DNA of 64,000 nucleotides from Tricholoma matsutake (GCA_026075535.2 AP026538.1:13152337-13216336), one strand, 5' to 3'; counted from the first letter of the stretch, positions 31,405 through 44,405 are shown. Notes: generated by a model not told the origin, from the letters alone. Made by a program: numbers and translations.

Positions 31405-32790
31405 AATGAGCTTCTCTCACCTGATTTACTTCACCAATTGATAAAGGGGACATTCAAGGACCATAAAGTTGCCTGGGTCACTGATTATATCAATGCAATA
31501 CCTTCTGAGTGTGAAGCTAATAGAATATTAGATGACATTGATCTATGGTGGGTCATTAATTCTACAGATTAATACTATAGTAATATACATATAGGATTGC
31601 ATTGGCACCTTCATTTGCAGGTCTCCAACAATTTCCAGAAGGTAGAGGCTTCAAGCAATGGACTGGTGATGATTCAAAGGCACTTATGGAGGTGTGGATA
31701 AATTCATAATATGTCCCTCAACTTATCAATTGATTTTATCAAAGTTTATCTTCCAGCAATTGAAGTTCATGTCCCAACAGAAATGATACAGGCTATATGT
31801 GCCTTTCTTGAATTCTTTGATAGTGCTCAATGTGATAATATTGACACTAAAAGTCTTGAAGAATTGGAAGATGCACTACAGGGCTATCATACTCATTGCA
31901 AAATCTTTCAAGAATGTGGCGTCCATGGTGCTGGCTTTAATCTACCTTCACAACATTCACTTCTTCATTATCTTCAACTCATTAGAGCATTTGGTGCTCC
32001 TAATGGCTTATGTTCCTCAATAACTGAATCAACGCATGTCAAAGCTGTCAAGGAACCATGGCAGTGCTCCAATCACTTCAATGCTCTTGGCCAGATGTTA
32101 GTTACAAATCAATGGCTTGATAAGCTAGCAGCAGCATGGGTTGATTTTGTTCACTGCAAAATGCTTGATGGAACATCTCTTTATTTGGCATTATCTAGAA
32201 TTGGTGCATAGATTTATCATATTCAAATATATAGTTGCTAATTTGTTAACCAAACACATCAGTGATCATTACTGAGTCAAGCACCAGAACCCCTCAATTT
32301 ACCCCTGTTCAATGACAAAATTACCATATATCCCTCTGCTGTGGCCACATTTTATTCTCCAAGTGACATATCTGGAGTAGGGGGTATGCATAATGAGCAC
32401 ATTCATGCTGTCAAGTCATGGAGAAAGGCCCAGCCCATTGTGATTGCATCTTTGTAGAAACAGACCCAGATGCTCCTGGAATGGCTGGTCTTGACATTGC
32501 TTGTGTCCACCTCTTTTTCTCATGTACATTTGATGTTTCACCTGTTGGTCAATCAGCAGATCCAGGAACTGGAATGTGGGTTGTTGAGCCTGATGTTACA
32601 GATGATGGAGTACCCATTGCTTCAGTAATTCATCTTGATACTATTGTTTGAGCAGCACATCTCCAACCAGTATTCAAGGAGGAATTTGTTTCAAGAGATC
32701 TTTTCTTTTCTGATATGCTAGATAAGTTTCAATTGTTTTATGTAAATAAATTCATTGACCATCATGCTTTTGAGATTGCTTTCTAGTTAT
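31405..32790 (+). pseudogene. Plavaka transposase, downstream exons
   Basis: The gene resumes with ELLSPDLLHQLIKGTFKDH and DDIDL. After an intron at 31548-31594 it gives FPEGRGFKQWTGDDSKALME, and after another at 31692-31744 YLPAIEVHVPTEMIQAICAF. It continues with QHSLLHYLQLIRAFGAPNGL, SSITESTHVKAVKEPW and ALGQMLVTNQWLDKLAAA. After 32211 the frame changes; 32418-32785 gives CDCIFVETDPDAPGMAGLDI and GMWVVEPDVTDDGVPI and ends at FIDHHAFEIAF. These are C-terminal Plavaka blocks. Several Arg positions of the family have become Trp, Cys or stop, fitting C-to-T decay. Confidence 0.85.
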
Positions 32791-35485
32791 CATTTACTTT
32801 TATATATAGCTTTCTCTTGCACATATGCTATAGATTTAATGACATGACTGATATTGAATGAAAGAATGTTGAATATATTAACATGTTGTGAAAGTTAATA
32901 GTTTGTAATAGTAATAGTTGTACTTAGGTGATGCAGGGCATGCCAGGGGATATGTAATGGTTGGAGGACTTATATACCTGGAGAGGCACACAGACCATTT
33001 GACATTGTTTGTTAGCAATCATATATTTCACATCACATCAGAATATTGCCACATGGTCTGTGCATGTCTTCAGGTATATAAACTTTTCACACATGCACAC
33101 TTGTGTTCCCCAACAGTAGTTAGTTATATGTACAATTATCATATTAGTTTCTTGGTTTCCAGTTTTCCAGTTTCCTACTCTTGCATTGATAGCAAGCCCA
33201 TGTTTGTGCTCACACTTGGTTCATTTTGACTTCTCCTTCATTTATCAGCTAACATTGATTTCCTACAGTTTCCAACCATCATTACAAATGACATGGGGAG
33301 GTGGAGAGGAACAGGCAAAGGAATGTGCATCAGGCAATCTCAATGCAAAAAACTGGCAGGATGAGTCATGCGAGATTATAGAAAGCCATGTGAGTATTGT
33401 ATCCTTATACATTATCTAGACTAATGAACAATCTCACCCAAAGTTTGTAAATAGAAATGTACTTCAAGTGCCAACCACAACCCCAAGCAGCCAATCCTTT
33501 AACTGCTGACAATGCCAGCACAGAGATGGTGCTCCTATCTGAATATGATCAATATTTCCAATCACTATGGAGGATTTGGATTAGAATTATCTACATTTAC
33601 CTCCTATTAAGTACCTAATAGATTATGGTCCAACTGCAGTAATAGCACCATCAACCACTGTTTGTTCATCCACACCCACATGACATGGCTAGCTGCTGTC
33701 CCTTGTCTGGCACATCATATTCCTACTCACCTACTAGTATGGCATATGCAACATCTGTGTCACTACTACTTAATACCCAACATCTTGAACTCCCATTATG
33801 GTGACTTAGACACATAACTTTGCTATTCAACCATGGCAAAAGGATAAGCTAGAGTCTACATTTAGGAACCTAGATCATTGTCTGTACAGGTTTGTGATGT
33901 GCTCAAACATGTCTCAAAGTAAATGGGCTGGGTAATGATATTCCTTTTGATAGTTTAAGTGAGCAAATTTTGCCTTCATAAGAGTGTGACAGAGAATAAG
34001 GCTTTGTATAATGAAGCATATTTAGTCCACAGAGAGGTTACAATGCAATACAATAACAAAAAGGAAACACCTTTGAAAAAGAATGCCCACACAACATTTC
34101 AATGACAAGACTTGGACAAGGTTCATGGGCTTACAAGTGCTGAGGGACAAGGAGATAATGTATGGGAGGAAGGGCAGAAAAAGGCAATAGCACACAGAAT
34201 GATGTGGAGCTTGGAGGTTTGAAGTGTTAGTCCAGACCATTGAATGGGCACATTCACAATGTATTCCCTAATAACCATGAATTTGAGAGTGGTTCTAGGC
34301 TAGGCAGCAGCCCAGGTGGAGATTTGGGTTTGCAAGGCACCAAGTCATCTCCAAAATTTCTGTTCTGGAGCAGCTCCATATCTGCATTCTAGACCAGGAA
34401 AGCTGTTATGAACTGATGGATGGGCAGAGAATCCTGTATACAGATAGAGATCAGAGCATCATGAGTCCAGATTAAATCATATGGAAAAGTGCTGACTTGT
34501 TTCTGCAAGCATGAGAACATGCGAGATGAGCACAGAACATGCAGGAGAGAGCATGGAAACATGTGCAGAAGAGTTGAGCTAACACAGTAAAGTGTTGCAA
34601 CACAAAGCAAGAGTTGTGTGCAAGAGAGAGAGCACAAAAGCATGGACACATGATGAATGCAGAGGTGCTCATAGAGGAAGCTATGATGAGTGTAAGCCTT
34701 GTCATCCAAGAGGGGAACATACACAGCTCTGAGGAACTGGGGAACAGATGGGCTTTTGGCTTCAACCATGCTGAACAAGCTTATTGCACCCAGGCTTAGC
34801 GACAAGCCCAGATTTCAGAGATGGAGTAAAGGAGATGAGAGCAAAGGAGAGGATGAGACAGAGAACAACAGTGAGTGCATTGCGGAGTCATGCACAGAAT
34901 AAGCATGGACGGATACAGACAACAGAGACAAACAAAAGTACAAGCAGTAATGAAGTTGTCATAAATGGAGCAAATTGAAGTTAATAACAAAGTTCAGAAC
35001 AAGAGCAGAAAACTATGCTACTTGAGAGCAAGAGAAGCAAGGGAGGTGCAGTGCCACAATGACATAATATGGGTATGAACATAACAAAAATAGTAGTGAA
35101 CATATTTTAAATGAATAAACGAAAAGAACTACAATTATGGACATGAAACATAGTTGATGGCAGATAGCAGATAGCACAAGCATGGAAATAGGTGTGAGGT
35201 GCAGAGAATACATGGCAAGATGACTCAGTGACCAAGGTAGCCACATAGTTGTGCATTGGGAATAGCACTTTCAGGATGAATGTGCATACAAGAGTGCAAC
35301 AAGAGTGTTTCACATGACCTCACTTGACAATGCTTGACTGCAGGAGGACATCTCATATATATTGGAATCCACAAACATCTGGGTATGTCTGAACATCTGA
35401 ATGTCTGAGCCTGCCACAAATTTTGCTCAAATGATAGCTAAAGCCTGCCAAAGCCCCCTACATTGCCATTTGACATCCCCCATCG
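32791..35485. other. Long unassigned stretch between the Plavaka and KDZ genes
   Basis: No domain, terminal repeat or clear splice structure is recognised. Only short chance-like frames occur (for example 33279-33419 with WGGGEEQAKECASGN). Some stretches (34020-34250 and 34600-34960) are purine-rich on the plus strand and may be decayed exons of the adjacent transposon. I cannot support a gene. Confidence 0.4.
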
Positions 35486-38400
35486 ATGGTGGAGCTCACA
35501 GCATTGCTCTCATCAGTCCAATCACAGCCTGATGCTTTCCAGGGAATCACCCTCAGCAGTTTGATGTGCTTTCTGGTATATGCTACCAAGCTCAAGGACG
35601 ACAGCCTACTTGTACAATCTACTAATCATCCACCCAGTGTACCTCCCCTTACCTTACCTCAAAGTGTATCCTTGTTCTTAGCAAAAGCATGTGGGATTCC
35701 AAGAAGTGAACAAATTGATCTCTGTTGGGAGTTGTTGAATAACATGATATGGAAGGATGAGCCAGCAATTTCAGCAGAGAGGGAGCAGGCTGCATTTGCA
35801 GAACATGGTCATGTACTCAGAATAAGCAAAATAATTCATTGGCTTTGTCTTTGTTGGAGTCTTATAGATGTCCTGATGCAGCTTATACACTTTATCCACC
35901 TCAACACACCTGCCTCAACACTGAATGCACCTGGAACAAACAGAAGCTTGTGCTCAAGAAGGTTGAGCAATGACACACTGTCTTGTTTATGGTGATGATG
36001 CTCAACCCGGAAACCCAAACAAAACCCACTAAATGGTTTCAGATGGTATAGCACAAGTCAGAGGAAGGATGTAAGGCCCTCTAGATGTCACCTGTCAGAC
36101 CGACCATCAAATAGTCATAAAACAACTGCTTGTCAAAGCAGTTCAAAGCAAAAATAATGTGTTTCGAGGACGTTTGAGGATTTTCGAGGAGTTGCAATGA
36201 TTTTCGAGAGATTGCAATGATTTTTCGAGGCTTTTTCGAAGAAGTTTCAAAGATTCTTCGAGTGCGCAAATATGTTCGGACGCAAGATTGGGGACTAGAT
36301 GAGTAGCAGAAGCAAAGCAAAGGCAAATCAAGGGAAACGAGAGTGAAAATAGTGTAATGTGAGGAATTTCAAGGAATTTCAAGGAAGTTTAGCGTAAAAC
36401 ACCAAACTTCAGACTGAATAAGACTAAACTGAACTCTCAAATCACTGTGATCTGGGAGGAAGACAACGACTTTCTTGTTTTTCTTTGTATCTAGTACATC
36501 TTTTTATATAAAATAAAGAAACTACCTAAAAAGGCTAGAGAACATGAGGCAAACATGTGGAAAACTCGAGGCAAAAGACAATAGAAGTATATCAGAACAA
36601 TAAAGCGAGACTAGAAGGGTGAATATAACACATGATGAAGAAATAATAAGAAAGAATAGCTAAAAGCAGACTGTCCTTGTTATAAATTGCATAAAACATT
36701 GGAAACTACTTCGAGCGGATTGTATGCATGCACATGCGGTTGAAATGTGTTTGATATATTCGAGATAGCGTCCCATGTGTCCAGCATGCATCCGAGGATC
36801 ATTCAAATAGGAAATACTGTGTCCGAAGATGTTTTTTGAGGCTCAAGGTTTTTCGAAGATTTTCGAAGATTCTTCGGACTTTGTTTGTGGCTCGAAATGG
36901 GTGCGATATTGTTTGACAATGGTAGGGGATATGTCTGGCATGTGTGTGATGACCATTCGGATAGCAATATAGTGTCCAATGTCAATTTTCAATGTTCAAT
37001 GATTTTCGAAGTCAGTTGAGGAAATATCAGACTTGTTTGAAGGCTGATATCGCTGCGATATTGCTCAAAACTGGTTCGGAACTCATCGGCAATGTTCCAA
37101 GTGTATATCCTGAGCTGTACAAAGGTTGGGGGAACTGTGTTATGGCGGCTGAAGGCATGCAAAGAATTTCAAAGCATTTTTGTGACTTTGTAGAGGTTCG
37201 TAGAGCTTTGGAGGGGTTTGTATGGGTTTGTAGAGCTTTGTAGAGGTCTGTAGAGACTCATAGAGCTTCAACAACAATCATAGATGTGTTTTCCAAGCTT
37301 GAATGACAAGGTGGACCTATCAATGGTGGATGGTGTATTTCCAACATGGTCAATCCATCTCTACTGCACAGGTGATTACCATTACATTGTCTCTTGATTG
37401 TCCATCATAATGATTGTATTCACTTTAGACCATAAGATTAACTACCACCATAGTTTTTATGTTGAAGGAGGACAGCATGTATACTATGATGCAATCCCAG
37501 AGATCATCCAGGTGGGAGAGCACCAGTTTGGTGAATGGAGGGTGATTGACATGGTTATTATGTTGATGTTGGTCTCATGGTATGTGTGCTCTGCTTACAA
37601 CTTGTCTGTGGAGTTTGACTCTGGTTCCAACATCATAGGACATCGGCCACTAACTGTGCCTGATTTTACAATCTTACTCTCTCAAAGGGACATCAAGCTC
37701 CACCTGATTGGGTGTTTAAGCTCAAACTCTCATCAGATAATGTATATGATGGATTTGTGATTCTTTCCCTCTTGGAGGATCATGCAAGATGTAATGATAC
37801 CCTCAAGGTTCCCCATACCAGCTTGCAGAAGGATCGTCTCTGGACAGCCATGAAAGGACAAAACCAATGCATGTGGCTCTACAACCAACCAGAAGTCCAT
37901 CATCACTGCAAAGGTTGTTGTCGGTTTTATGCTGATTCTCAGAGTAAAGGTAATGTGACTCATTGTTTCATCAAATGCAATGCTGCTCACAGGCTTGCAC
38001 CTTTCCAGTCACTCACAAGTGCTGGGTTGTTGTCATCAATGGGGTCACTGTGGGATGCTGCTGTTGCAGTATTCACAACTGTCACATACCCTTATCCAGT
38101 AGCCACAATCACTTCTGCATGAATCATGAGGGACGTAATCGTGTGTGTGCTATTGTAGGCTGTGAGTAGCCTGTGTTGGAAGGGAGACTGGCATGTGCAG
38201 ATGACAAACATCAAGCAGTGGAGTGTGTTCACAGGGAGCATGGCCAGGCTCAATTCCAGTTGAAGGAGCATTTACAATGTGCCCATGTTGCTCACCCGAC
38301 TAACTCCAACATGGTTGACTCAGCCATGGTTGATGAGGATGCTGACAAGGAGGAGTTTGTTGTTGAGGGGGGGTCTGCTTAGCCACTGGAGGCCTCACAG

Positions 38401-38868
38401 GTGAAGGAGGGAAAGGTTTGTGCACAATTTGGCCACAAAAGGACCCACAATAAACAGATCATTGTTGCCCCTTGTGGGATGATTATTGCACAAGAAACTT
38501 TCTATGGTGCTGAGGCAGTTACTAGTGTTATTGTAATTGTTCGAACTAGGTCTCATTTGATGCTCATTTCATTCTAGGAGATGGTGAAGAGGACATTCCG
38601 CATGCCTGGATCAATGCCTGACCACATCTTCTTTGACAACAACTGCCAGCTTGCTCCGATTGTGAAAAAGGAGGAGATATTTAAGAATGTTGGACTCTCT
38701 GTTGATGTTTTCCATTTCAACTGCAAGCACTCAGAGAAGGACACGTACTGCCAGGAGAACTGCAAACCGGCAAGCTTCCCTGAACTTTTGGGGAAGAAGA
38801 CAAAGGATGGTAGAAACAGGATGACAAAGGCAAAGCTGGAAAAGGAGGGAAAGAAGCCAGGCAACTGA
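35486..38868 (+). pseudogene. KDZ-type transposase gene with CxC5 and CxC6 cysteine clusters, split by a solo LTR
   Basis: Exon 1 (35486 to about 35815) encodes ITLSSLMCFLVYATKLKD and ACGIPRSEQIDLCWELLN. After an intron ending TTATAG at 35867 come CPDAAYTLYPPQHTCLNTEC and QKLVLKKVEQ, a cysteine cluster of CxC5 type. A solo LTR occupies 35993-37322. The frame resumes with VDGVFPTWSIHLYC, an intron at 37372-37428, then YYDAIPEIIQVGEHQF. Near 38020-38220 a CxC6-type cluster follows (CSIHNCHIPLSSSH, FCMNHEGRNRVCAIVGC). After a 45 bp intron (38533-38577), 38581-38868 gives PDHIFFDNNCQLA and FHFNCKHSEKDTYCQENC. TAG codons at 38167 and 38380 stand where CAG would fit. The catalytic core beyond 38868 is missing. 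In other fungi these proteins belong to KDZ transposons. Confidence 0.75.
35993..37322. mobile_element. Solo LTR, family TGATGATGCTCAACCC, copy 2
   Basis: It starts TGATGATGCTCAACCCGGAA and ends GGTGGACCTATCA; ATGG flanks both sides (35989-35992 and 37323-37326). It is 1330 bp, related to 6747-7932 at both ends and in the middle (TAAAGAAACTACCTAAAA and GACTGTCCTTGTTATAAA). Removing it restores the KDZ-type frame. Confidence 0.78.
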
Positions 38869-39059
38869 TCACTCAAGTAAAATGCATGATAATGCTTCCA
38901 TTTGATAGTAGACAGAAGTAATTGTATGATATATGGGATACAAAACTGATGCAAGAAAGAAGGGGTACAAAATGAATGTGAATGAGAAAAGAAGGGATGC
39001 AAAACAAATGCAAAATGAATTTGAATGAGAAAAGAAAACCTCAGATGACATGGCAAGAG

Positions 39060-41060
39060 GACTAGTCTGAGATACTGGTAACTCGCTGGAACTTACACGA
39101 CAACTTCTTCTGAGCCACATCCTTCATGGGGTTGTTGCACATGAAAGCAGACCACAGTCCAGCAGGTGTTCATTGAGCAGCCAATACAGCATCCTTTGCC
39201 AATTGAGGTGCTGATTTCCAATGGGCCAGATGGTCAGAGTATGTAGAGCTACAGAAAGGAAGTTGGAAGAGCTGAGCTGCAGGTATAAATTGTTGCCTTG
39301 TTTTGTGATCCTGAAAGTACACAATGCTGACTGCATAGAAGTCCACTGGTGAGGTCTTGGTGCCCTCATCATCATCCCAGTCATCCTCTTCAATATCAAT
39401 ATCAAGAACAATTGGGTCCCAAAGTGTTCCAGATGGTCCAGCATTCTTTGGAAGAGATGCATCTTCAGGTTCCTGTTTGATGGATGGCCAAGGGGAGGGT
39501 GAAGTGGTATAGCAAGAACCAAGGGAGGGGGACATAGGCAAAGCACAATGTCTGCAGGTATTCATGAGGCACCCAAGTTCACTTGATGGCTTTCGCTTAT
39601 GAGTCTGGATGGTTGCTGGTGGAGACCACAATGGTGAAAGAGCATGAGGGTTGGCCCTTTGCTGGTGGTTGCATTGCATTGAGGACTTGGACCTGGATGG
39701 TTGACTCCTTCCTAGCTCTGACTCCGACTCATCCATCAGCTCAAGAACCAGCTGTTGGTCCTCCAGAATCTTCCTCTTCCTTTGGACAACCTCCTTTTGC
39801 CTGTATGCACACTCATCTACAAGGTTGTGGTGCAGGTGCACAGCTGTCAATGTCATGCCTGCCTTGAGGTGCCAGTCAAAGTCTTGGTAGTTCTTCACAT
39901 TGCAAGCCTTCAAAAATATGTGGTCACCTTTCTTTACCATGATCTGGTGGCCTGGCTTGATGTTCAACCAAGTACCTAGGTCCTGTCAGTACAGTTGGAT
40001 GAGACAAGGAGTGTCGAGGTCAAGATCAGCTAAAACATTAGCTGTGAGAACAAGATACAGCCATGTGGATCTCTCCTGCAGTTCCAGGATAGTTGGCAGC
40101 TTGTTGTCCTATAAACAATAGTAAAAGGCTTTCAGAAAATATGAGCGAAATACTTACCTCATGCCATGCATAGATGATGACCACCTGCTTTGATAGCTTT
40201 GCATGGTGCTGGCGTTCAGCCTCAACAACCTGGTTCTTCTCCTGCAGCTGCTGCTCGTGACCATATTGCTCTGTAAATATAGGTAGAATATGTGACATGT
40301 AGCACAGATTTGGTCTTGGGTCGAGTGTGGGTGCATTACTTTGCATTGCTGGAGCTGGAAGAGAAGATGATGGAGCTAGAAGAGAAGATGATGCTGGAGC
40401 TGTAAGAGAAGACAATGCTGGAGCTGTAAGAAAAGATGATGGCCTGCCCAATGATGAAATGATAGGTACCTTTTGAGGAACTTGCAATGACATGGCGGCA
40501 GCATTGTCAGCAGAGTCCTATAGCAGTGATGCTGTAGCAACAGTAATTGCTGCTTGTGAGCCTGATGATTGCCCAGCAATCATGTGTGACCTCAAGGAGC
40601 AACCACTGGCTGCAATGCAATGTTTGCGACATAGGTGGCATGGGCATGCAACATGTATGCGCATTTGTTTGCACCCAGCAGTGGGGCAAACATCAGTGGT
40701 GCTGCCTGACACAACAACATAGAGGTCCTGGTGGGAAACATCAATGACCATGGGATGTGGCACAGGGGGGAGCATCAAGAGTTGGTGTATTGGGTAGGGC
40801 AGGCACACTTAGTGGAATTGGCGATGCCGTTGGTGACTGCATTGAGCCTTGCTTCCACTAGAAAAAGGTGCACTTCCTCCCATCCTTGATCCAGTTGCAC
40901 TACAGTTCCCCTTCTCCTTGCTCTGGACAGCCAGATATTCACAGAATGCACCACAACCTGTGCAAAAAAGACCCTTGCCAGGTGTGAAGGTATTGCCCAT
41001 GGTGGCCAGCTCTTATGGCTTTGTAGGACGAGCAAGAAGAATAGAGAAGCAACGAGAAAG
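39060..41060 (-). pseudogene. Conserved fungal cysteine-cluster protein beside the KDZ gene
   Basis: From right to left on the minus strand: MGNTFTPGKGLFCTGCGAFC near 41000; a second cluster CPTAGCKQMRIHVACPCHLC with RKHC and SGC near 40650; a Ser/Pro/Ala-rich linker with LTAPALSSLTAPASSS; LDPRPNLCYMSHILPIFTEQ and a Gln/Glu helix; an intron (GTAAGT near 40157 to TTATAG near 40110); DNKLPTILELQERSTWLYLV; WLNIKPGHQIMVKKGDHIFL; and an acidic tail ending GLWSAFMCNNPM near 39120. Stops occur near 40516, 39988 and 39168. I recall similar two-cluster hypothetical proteins from other basidiomycetes but no assigned function. It converges on the KDZ gene and may be cargo or an accessory gene of the same transposon. 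Confidence 0.5.
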
Positions 41061-41855
41061 CTGTTGGTATTATGCTCCATGCCTCTGACAAGGGTGAGAA
41101 TAGTTGCAAGAATAGTTGTACTCATGGATAGAGGTAGCACAGAAGGAATCCCACCACCAGCACAAACAGCAGGTTTGTTGTCACCACTGTGTTCTCTTGA
41201 ACATGTTATTTGGTTGTATTTGTTTTTTGGCAGGTTCAGACACCCTGGACCGCTGGATGTTTGGAATTTCCCATATCGAGATTTTCTGGACTGCAGAACA
41301 TTGTGGAGATCTTGCATGGAATAAAACTTTGTCCACATAGATACAAAATCTCTTGAAACATGTGCAGAAGCATAACAAGGGCTAAGCACTAGCTGGAACA
41401 ACTTTTAACTTGCTCATAGGGTGCTGGGGGGTAGTGTGAATAGTCGCATGTGTGACAGATGTATGGGGAGCATAGGAAAAATGTGTGACAGTGGGGGGAC
41501 AATTACAGGTTATAACAAAAGCAGTACAATTGGATGCTGATTGTAGAAGTGAACTCTCACTTTGAGATCAGACCATCAGCTGTTTGATGGTAGGTGGGGA
41601 TCCTTGTCTTGTGACTGGATGTCTGCCTACCCAAAGACACCACTCCAAGGCTTCTCTGAGAGCATACTCACATCTGCCTATTTCTCATGGGGGTAGACCA
41701 GACAGTTTTTCCCAGGCTCAACTTATCTGGCATAAACTTGGAAGTGAGAATCAAGGAGGTGAGGAGGGCTCAATGTGGGAACAGCAAAGGTGAAGGGAGA
41801 GGTGATGAAGCCAGACAAACCTCGTGAATGAAACCTTTAATTGGCATGAGATTCA
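41061..41855. other. Unassigned DNA before the foldback
   Basis: Probably the 5' region of the minus-strand cysteine-cluster gene followed by noncoding DNA. I see no further domain or terminal repeat. Confidence 0.4.
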
Positions 41856-41989
41856 GATAGGTAAGCTACATTGTATCAAATGATACGGGTTTGATGGACA
41901 CTGTCAAACTCACTATATAAAGTCACTATACTATATTAACCAATGACTACATTGTACACTGATTATTATACCTTACAATAGACATGCAT

Positions 41990-43460
41990 TAGGATTGTAA
42001 TACAGATATTAATAATGTTTGAAATGCAATGGGCACGGAGATGGAGATGGGCATGGGGATGGACACACCATGTACATACTATGTTAACCAATGACTACAT
42101 TGTACACTGATTATTATACCTTGCAATAGAGATGCATTAGGAATGTAATGCAGACATTGGTAACATTTGAATTGAAATGGGCACAGACATGGCCATGGAC
42201 ACGGCCACGGACATGGCAATGGCCTTGTATATCTGTTTTGATGTATGCCCTCAAACCATAGACATGCATTAGAAATGTAATACAGACATTAGTAACATTT
42301 GAAATGCAATGGGCACAGACATGGCCACGGATATGGACACAGCCACGCACACAGCCACTGACACGCACACAGCCATGGACATGGGGATGGTCTTGTATAT
42401 CTGTTTTGATGTATGCCATCAAACTATAGACATGCATTAGGAATGTAATACATACATTAGTAACATTTGAAATGCAATGGGCACAGACATGGCCATGGAT
42501 ACGGACACAGCCACAGCCACAGCCACAGCCACAGCCACTGACAAGGCCACGGACATGGCCATGGACATGGGGATGGCCTTGTATATCTGTTTTGATGTAT
42601 GCCATTGAACTATACACATTGCATTAGGAATGTAATACAGACATTAGTAACATTTGAAATGCAACAGGCACAGACACAGCCATGGACACAGCTACTGACA
42701 TGGCCATGGGAACAGCCATGGACATGGCCATGGACATGGGGATGGACATGGGGTTGGCCTTGTATATCTGTTTCAATGTATGCCATTGAACTAAGGCTGC
42801 TCCCGTGTCTCTGGCCACTCCTGTTTCTTTGTCCACTCCTGTTTTTCTGATTATTATACCTTGCAATCGACATGCATTAGGAGTGTAATACAGACATTAG
42901 TAACATTTGAAATGCAATGCGCACAGACATGGGGATGGACAAGGGGATGGCCTTGTATATCTGTTTCGATGTATGCCATCAAACTAAGGCCACTCCCTTT
43001 TCATGGCTGCTCCTGTTTCTCTGTCTGCTCCTGTTTCTCTGATTATTATACCTTACAATCGACATGCATTAGGAGTGTAATACAGACATTAGTAACATTT
43101 GAAATGCAATGTGCACAGACATGGCCATGGCCACAGACACAGACATGGGGATGGACACGGGGACAGCCTTGTATATCTGTTTCGATGTATGCCATCAAAC
43201 TAAGGCCACTCCCTTTTCATGGCTGCTCCCATTTCTCTGTCTGCTCCTGTTTCTCTGATTATTATACCATACAATATACCTGCATTAGGAGTGTAATACA
43301 GACATTAGTAACATTTGAAATGCAATGGGCACAGACACAGCCATGGCCATGGGGCCGGCCAGGGCATCGCCATTGGGCATGGACATGGGAATGGGCAATA
43401 TTAACCTATGCATACTATTCACTGTACACATTGTATATCTGTTTCAATGTATGCCATCGA
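41990..43460 (+). repeat. Left arm minisatellite
   Basis: About seven units of roughly 130-230 bp, each with ACATGCATTAGGAATGTAAT, AGACATTAGTAACATTTGAA, a GGACATGG/CACAGCCA variable tract, and CTTGTATATCTGTTT with ATGTATGCCAT. The open frames across it are products of the repeat. Confidence 0.85.
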
Positions 43461-43552
43461 ACTAAGGCTGCTGCCGTGTCTCTGGCTGCTCCAATCTCTC
43501 TGTCTGCTCCCATGTCTTGTCTATCCCAACTGACATTATGATCAATTTGCAG

Positions 43553-43621
43553 TCTGGCAACATGACAGCTCAGCCATCCTACCTGGTGGCCTGTAACCAG
43601 CTCACCCTACCTGCTGATCCA
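43553..43621 (+). pseudogene. Penultimate exon of a KDZ-like gene
   Basis: A 69 bp exon (23 codons) sits between CAATTTGCAG and GTAAGT. It encodes SGNMTAQPSYLVAC and NQLTLPADP and joins in frame to the exon at 44406 (DLTDREL). Confidence 0.5.
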
Positions 43622-43632
43622 GTAAGTGTCAT

Positions 43633-44359
43633 TAGTGTTTAAAGGTCCGGTTAATGCAACTGAAAAAATGACCGCAACCAAACTGAACCGGACTGAATGC
43701 AACCAGACCATCAGTTGCAGTTGCCCACATTTGGGGTTGTTCCAGTTGCCAGTTGCCTCATTTTGAAAATATTTGAAAACTGTTAAAAGACTGGTTGCCA
43801 TCAGTTGCAACCAGTCTTTCTGCAGTGCATAAAAGATGTGTATATTGCAGGAAAAAACCTGTGAGTCAGGTCGCTATGAGGTGCAGGGTCCTTTCCCACC
43901 AGGACATACCCCATGAGTCATGTCACCATGAGGCATGGGTTGCTCATATCTGTAATAATTTGCTGAAACGATATGAAATTATTATGGAAATGAGAAACCC
44001 GCACCTCATGGTGACCTGACTCGTGGGTTATATCATCATGGGAAAGGAACCCGCGCCTCATGGCGACATGACTCGCCGGTTTTTTCCTGCGATGTACAAA
44101 ATTATTACAGAAATGAGAAACCCACGCCTCATGGTGACATGACTCACAGGGTATATCATCACTGGAAAGGAACCCACCCCTCATGGTGACTAAGACCGGT
44201 CTTAACCAGTTTTTTGGGGGCAACTGAACCAATGTGGACCGGTCCTACTCAGTTCGGTTGCGTTTGCCCCATATCTGGGTTGGTCCAGTTGCGGTTGCAG
44301 TTGCTGGTTGCCCCTCTTGGGGGTCAAAAAACCGGACCAAACTGGACCTTTAAACACTA
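43633..44359. mobile_element. hAT-like element in an intron, TAGTGTTTAAAGG ends
   Basis: 727 bp with ends TAGTGTTTAAAGGTCCGG and GGACCTTTAAACACTA; TSD AGTGTCAT at 43625-43632 and 44360-44367. It lies within the intron 43622-44405 (GTAAGT...GTTGCAG), starting a few bases after the donor. It contains a nested foldback at 43847-44090. There is no transposase. Confidence 0.88.
43847..44090. mobile_element. Palindromic MITE, GCAGGAAAAAACC ends
   Basis: GCAGGAAAAAACC at the left and GGTTTTTTCCTGC at the right, with repeated internal blocks CTCATGGTGACATGACTC in both orientations. Related blocks continue to about 44190, suggesting a second partial copy. Confidence 0.55.
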
Positions 44360-44405
44360 AGTGTCATCCTCATTTGTATTTCTACATTAGTTCTTCCTGT
44401 TGCAG

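Noticed and set aside
42114..43541. Long open frames with HVHGHVHG-like repeats in the foldback arms
   Set aside because: They exist in several frames on both strands because the minisatellite unit lacks stops; no start context, domain or splice support.
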